Source: JAAFIP01 sp963775085 | GTDB taxonomy: Bacteria; Pseudomonadota; Gammaproteobacteria; Burkholderiales; Burkholderiaceae_C | Assembly (NCBI GenBank): GCA_963775085.1 | Contig: CAVZHO010000002.1 | Coordinates: 310,001-374,000, forward strand | Reading direction: 5' to 3' | Length of the DNA: 64,000 bases | Shown here: one piece after another, positions 62,080-64,000 of the stretch | Numbering within the stretch: position 1 is the first letter of the stretch | Layout of the letters: every line of letters begins with the position of its first letter | The notes under the pieces: generated by a model | Told to the model about the DNA's origin: nothing | Database searches by the model: none | The model's input: the letters and a program-made list of their open reading frames with translations, nothing else | Position numbers and translations under genes: made by a program

Positions 62080-62378
62080 AGCTGTCGGCGCGGGCCAACC
62101 TGGACTTGGTGCGACTGTACGAATTTCTCGCTCAATACGATGCCCCCACCGCAGACCGCGCCATCGACACCATCATTGCAGCGCTGGATATTTTAGAAAA
62201 AATGCCGCAAGGCTGCCCGCTGGTGGCCGGCCGCAAAGACATGCGCAAACTGGTCATCAACTTTGGTGCCACCGGCTATTTGGCCTTTTATGGATATGAC
62301 CCATTGACAGACACCTCGACAGTTGCCAGCATCCTGCATCAGAAGGAGCGGTACAGTGCGCAAACGGTGGCACGTTGA
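62067..62378 (+). CDS. RelE/ParE-family toxin
   Basis: With the ATG at 62067 the toxin has 103 residues and the ParE pattern: VKLSARANLDLVRLYEFLAQ, AIDTIIAALDILEKMPQGCP, GRKDMRKLVINFGATGYLAF and LHQKERY at the end. ParE toxins block gyrase and RelE toxins cut mRNA; the sequence alone does not decide, but the ANLDLVRLYEFL start is closer to ParE. It overlaps the antitoxin gene by 13 bp, which gives coupled expression. An earlier start at 62022 lies well inside the antitoxin gene and is rejected. The right 23-bp repeat begins one base after its stop codon. Confidence 0.92.
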   Translation: MPHVKLSARANLDLVRLYEFLAQYDAPTADRAIDTIIAALDILEKMPQGCPLVAGRKDMRKLVINFGATGYLAFYGYDPLTDTSTVASILHQKERYSAQTVAR

Positions 62379-62379
62379 T

Positions 62380-62402
62380 GTATTTGTTCAGGCCTACGGC
62401 TT
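62380..62402 (+). repeat. 23-bp direct repeat, right copy
   Basis: This is identical to 61698-61720. It is followed by AAGGG, so that joined to the upstream gene it would read YLFRPTA and then TAA, a proper stop. This suggests the uninterrupted arrangement before insertion. Confidence 0.9.
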
Positions 62403-62503
62403 AAGGGCTGCTGCGGCTCGGGGTTGCCCACCATGCCGCACAGTGCGCCCAGGGGTGATCGGCGTGGCCCCAAGGCCGATGAGGTCACCCTTGATCACTG
62501 ATG

Positions 62504-62570
62504 TATAGAAAAATATGTAATATTCGTGCAAAATATAGAAAAATCTTAAATTCAATTTAATTTTCTATAT
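62504..62570. promoter_or_regulatory. repeated sites before the Fic gene
   Basis: TATAGAAAAAT occurs at 62504-62514 and 62534-62544, exactly 30 bp apart, and a near-complete inverted copy (ATTTTCTATA, 62560-62569) overlaps the Fic start codon. The region is very A/T-rich compared with its neighbours. The layout suits a repressor that binds as several dimers. Confidence 0.55.
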
Positions 62571-64000
62571 GCACCAAGCCATCGGCTATGAATTTTTGCG
62601 GCTGCGCTATGCTGACAAAGCCTTGCCGCACATCCCTGCGGCCCGCGTAGCGGCTGTCACACGGGTTACCAGCGAAGGGGATGCGCTGCTGGTGCCTGCT
62701 ACCGTTGCGCCCAAGGCGGATGACCTGCTGGAGCATTTGCTCTTTGCGCTTAAACACGAAGGAACCCATCTTGCCATATTGGCGCAGGCACTGCCACAAA
62801 TAGGTGCAGAGCCACTGCTTGCAGCCCTGGCGGCCGCACCATCGAGCAGCTATGTGCGGGTGCTGTGCTTTTTGTGGGAGCACTGGACGGGCCACACCTT
62901 ACCCGTGGCGGCAGTGGCCAAAAACACGGCAACGGCGCTGGTGTTTGACCCCAAGCGCTACGTCACCCGGCGGCAAGACCGCGATGCGCGTTGGCATGTC
63001 AGCTTTAACGGGCTGGGCACGTTGGCTTATTGCGCTACCGTGCGCCGCACACAGGTCATTGAGGCCGGGATGGCGCAGGCTACCTTGGCGCAAACCGAGG
63101 CTTTTGCAGCAGCACTGCCCAAGCCTGCACTGGACCGTGCCCTGCAGTGGGCGTATTTGCACGAGACCGAGAGCAGCTTTGCCATTGAGCATGAAGCGCC
63201 CACCCAGCAGCGGGCGCAGGCGTTTGTGCAGTTGCTCCAGCAAGCCCACGAGCCCAACGAGCTGACCGAGCAGCAATTGGTGGCACTGCAAAACGCCGTC
63301 ATCAGCAACCCGCACTTGCACGCCGTGGGCTACCGCACAGAGCAAAATTGGCTGCGTGGGCCCGGGCGCGGTGCTTTAGGTGTGAGCTATGTGCCACCCC
63401 CGCCCGATTTGGCGGAGGAGTTGATGGCGCAGTTGTTGGTGCTTGCACGCGACCTGCCGCGCAGCATCGACCCGATTGTGGCGGCTAGCATATGCTCGTT
63501 TGGTTTTGTATATATCCACCCTTTTATGGATGGTAACGGCAGATTGTCGCGGTTTTTGTTTCACCGGGCGCTGTGTCAGTCAGGGCAGCTTGCCAGTGGT
63601 TTGATTTTGCCCGTCTCGGTGGCGATGCAGCGGCGCGAGATGGATTATCTGGCCTGCTTGCAAACCTTTTCCAAGCCTGCCCGCATGTTTTGGCAGGTGA
63701 CCTGGATAGACGAGGGGCAATACGCTTTGCAATGGCAGGGGCACGATAGCCTGTACCGCTACTGGGATGCCACCGCCTGCGCCGAGTTTGGGCTGGCCAT
63801 GGCGCACGAAGCGCTGGAGGTGGAGCTACAACAAGAGTCAGAGTTTTTGGCCCGCTACGACGCGGTGTACGCCGCCGTCAACGCACAGTTTGACCTGCAC
63901 AATAACGACCTGGCTACTTTGGTGCTGAGCGTGCTGGGCAACCAGGGGGTCGTGTCCAACAACCGACGCAAGCAGTTTGCCCTCCGCGTGCCGGAGGCAG
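62569..64000 (+). CDS. Fic-family AMP-transferase, N-terminal part (runs off the window)
   Basis: From the ATG at 62569 the frame stays open to the window edge (477 residues). The full Fic motif HPFMDGNGRLSR starts at residue 317; its His is the catalytic base and GNGR binds phosphates. Ahead of it, ESSFAIEHE holds S203-x3-E207, which matches the inhibitory motif (S/T)xxxE(G/N) apart from the last position (His208). Such proteins add AMP or other groups to target proteins and hold themselves inactive. The last part (LSVLGNQGVVSNNRRKQFAL) looks like the start of a winged-helix domain. No separate FicA-like antitoxin is seen. The gene may regulate itself through the repeats at 62504-62570. Confidence 0.9.
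   Translation, partial: MHQAIGYEFLRLRYADKALPHIPAARVAAVTRVTSEGDALLVPATVAPKADDLLEHLLFALKHEGTHLAILAQALPQIGAEPLLAALAAAPSSSYVRVLCFLWEHWTGHTLPVAAVAKNTATALVFDPKRYVTRRQDRDARWHVSFNGLGTLAYCATVRRTQVIEAGMAQATLAQTEAFAAALPKPALDRALQWAYLHETESSFAIEHEAPTQQRAQAFVQLLQQAHEPNELTEQQLVALQNAVISNPHLHAVGYRTEQNWLRGPGRGALGVSYVPPPPDLAEELMAQLLVLARDLPRSIDPIVAASICSFGFVYIHPFMDGNGRLSRFLFHRALCQSGQLASGLILPVSVAMQRREMDYLACLQTFSKPARMFWQVTWIDEGQYALQWQGHDSLYRYWDATACAEFGLAMAHEALEVELQQESEFLARYDAVYAAVNAQFDLHNNDLATLVLSVLGNQGVVSNNRRKQFALRVPEA

Noticed and set aside
62403..62568. Further gene between the toxin and Fic genes
   Set aside because: Only the right direct repeat, a GC-rich stretch and the A/T-rich control region are seen; no frame with a ribosome site starts here except Fic.

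Overview
The window looks like the chromosome of a beta-proteobacterium of the order Burkholderiales, most likely family Comamonadaceae (Rhodoferax/Polaromonas-like). Reasons are the four orphan Bug-type tricarboxylate-transporter binding proteins, the high-potential iron-sulfur protein beside a small cytochrome c, the tetR-MFP-RND-pcm-rhodanese-tolC order, and dispersed repeats with an AGCAGCTAT core. No rRNA, prophage, insertion sequence or CRISPR array is visible. One tRNA gene, tRNA-Ser(GCT), lies on the minus strand at 17052-17144.

Layout. 1-1478: end of a metallophosphoesterase gene, a c-type cytochrome and a Tat-exported HiPIP. 1591-10574: a sugar-acid or lactone catabolic island (UxaA-type dehydratase, enolase-superfamily enzyme, hydroxyacyl-CoA-type dehydrogenase, SMP-30 lactonase, GntR regulator, two Bug proteins, a lipid-anchored amidohydrolase) with a palindrome-rich divergent control region at 6470-6606. 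10721-16977: pirin, FKBP lipoprotein, DUF1993, DUF6502, a secreted beta-propeller and a VF530 protein. 17199-23584: TRAP-TAXI transporter parts, a Bug protein and two alpha/beta hydrolases. 23695-31402: a minus-strand efflux operon. 31500-47442: an 11-kb gene for a double heme-peroxidase RTX protein and a small paralogous fragment, flanked by two NarL-type two-component pairs. 47716-51484: YdcF, a protealysin-like protease with its emfourin inhibitor, and glutaryl-CoA dehydrogenase. 51748-56536: a complete branched-chain/amide ABC transporter. 57011-61722: a Bug protein, an aconitase-family LeuC/LeuD pair and a cyclic amidohydrolase. 61721-64000: a ParD/ParE-type toxin-antitoxin cassette bounded by 23-bp direct repeats, then a Fic protein that runs off the window.

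The most unusual signals are non-coding. Two 105-nt elements at 59828-59932 and 60027-60131 lie in opposite orientations. They share a 59-nt core (51/59 identical) but have unrelated 23-nt arms, each self-complementary. A second family at 56708-56935 shows the same design: two 74-nt elements share a core and differ in their complementary arms, with a third hairpin between them, all separated by 12-nt gaps. A 62-nt dyad with one compensatory outer base pair lies upstream of both the giant peroxidase gene and its truncated paralogue.

Five apparent single-base indels (two in pirin, one each in FKBP, LeuC and the amidohydrolase) all sit at short homopolymers. They may be sequencing errors, so those genes may be intact in the organism. 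All functional calls rest on reading motifs by eye; no database search was run.
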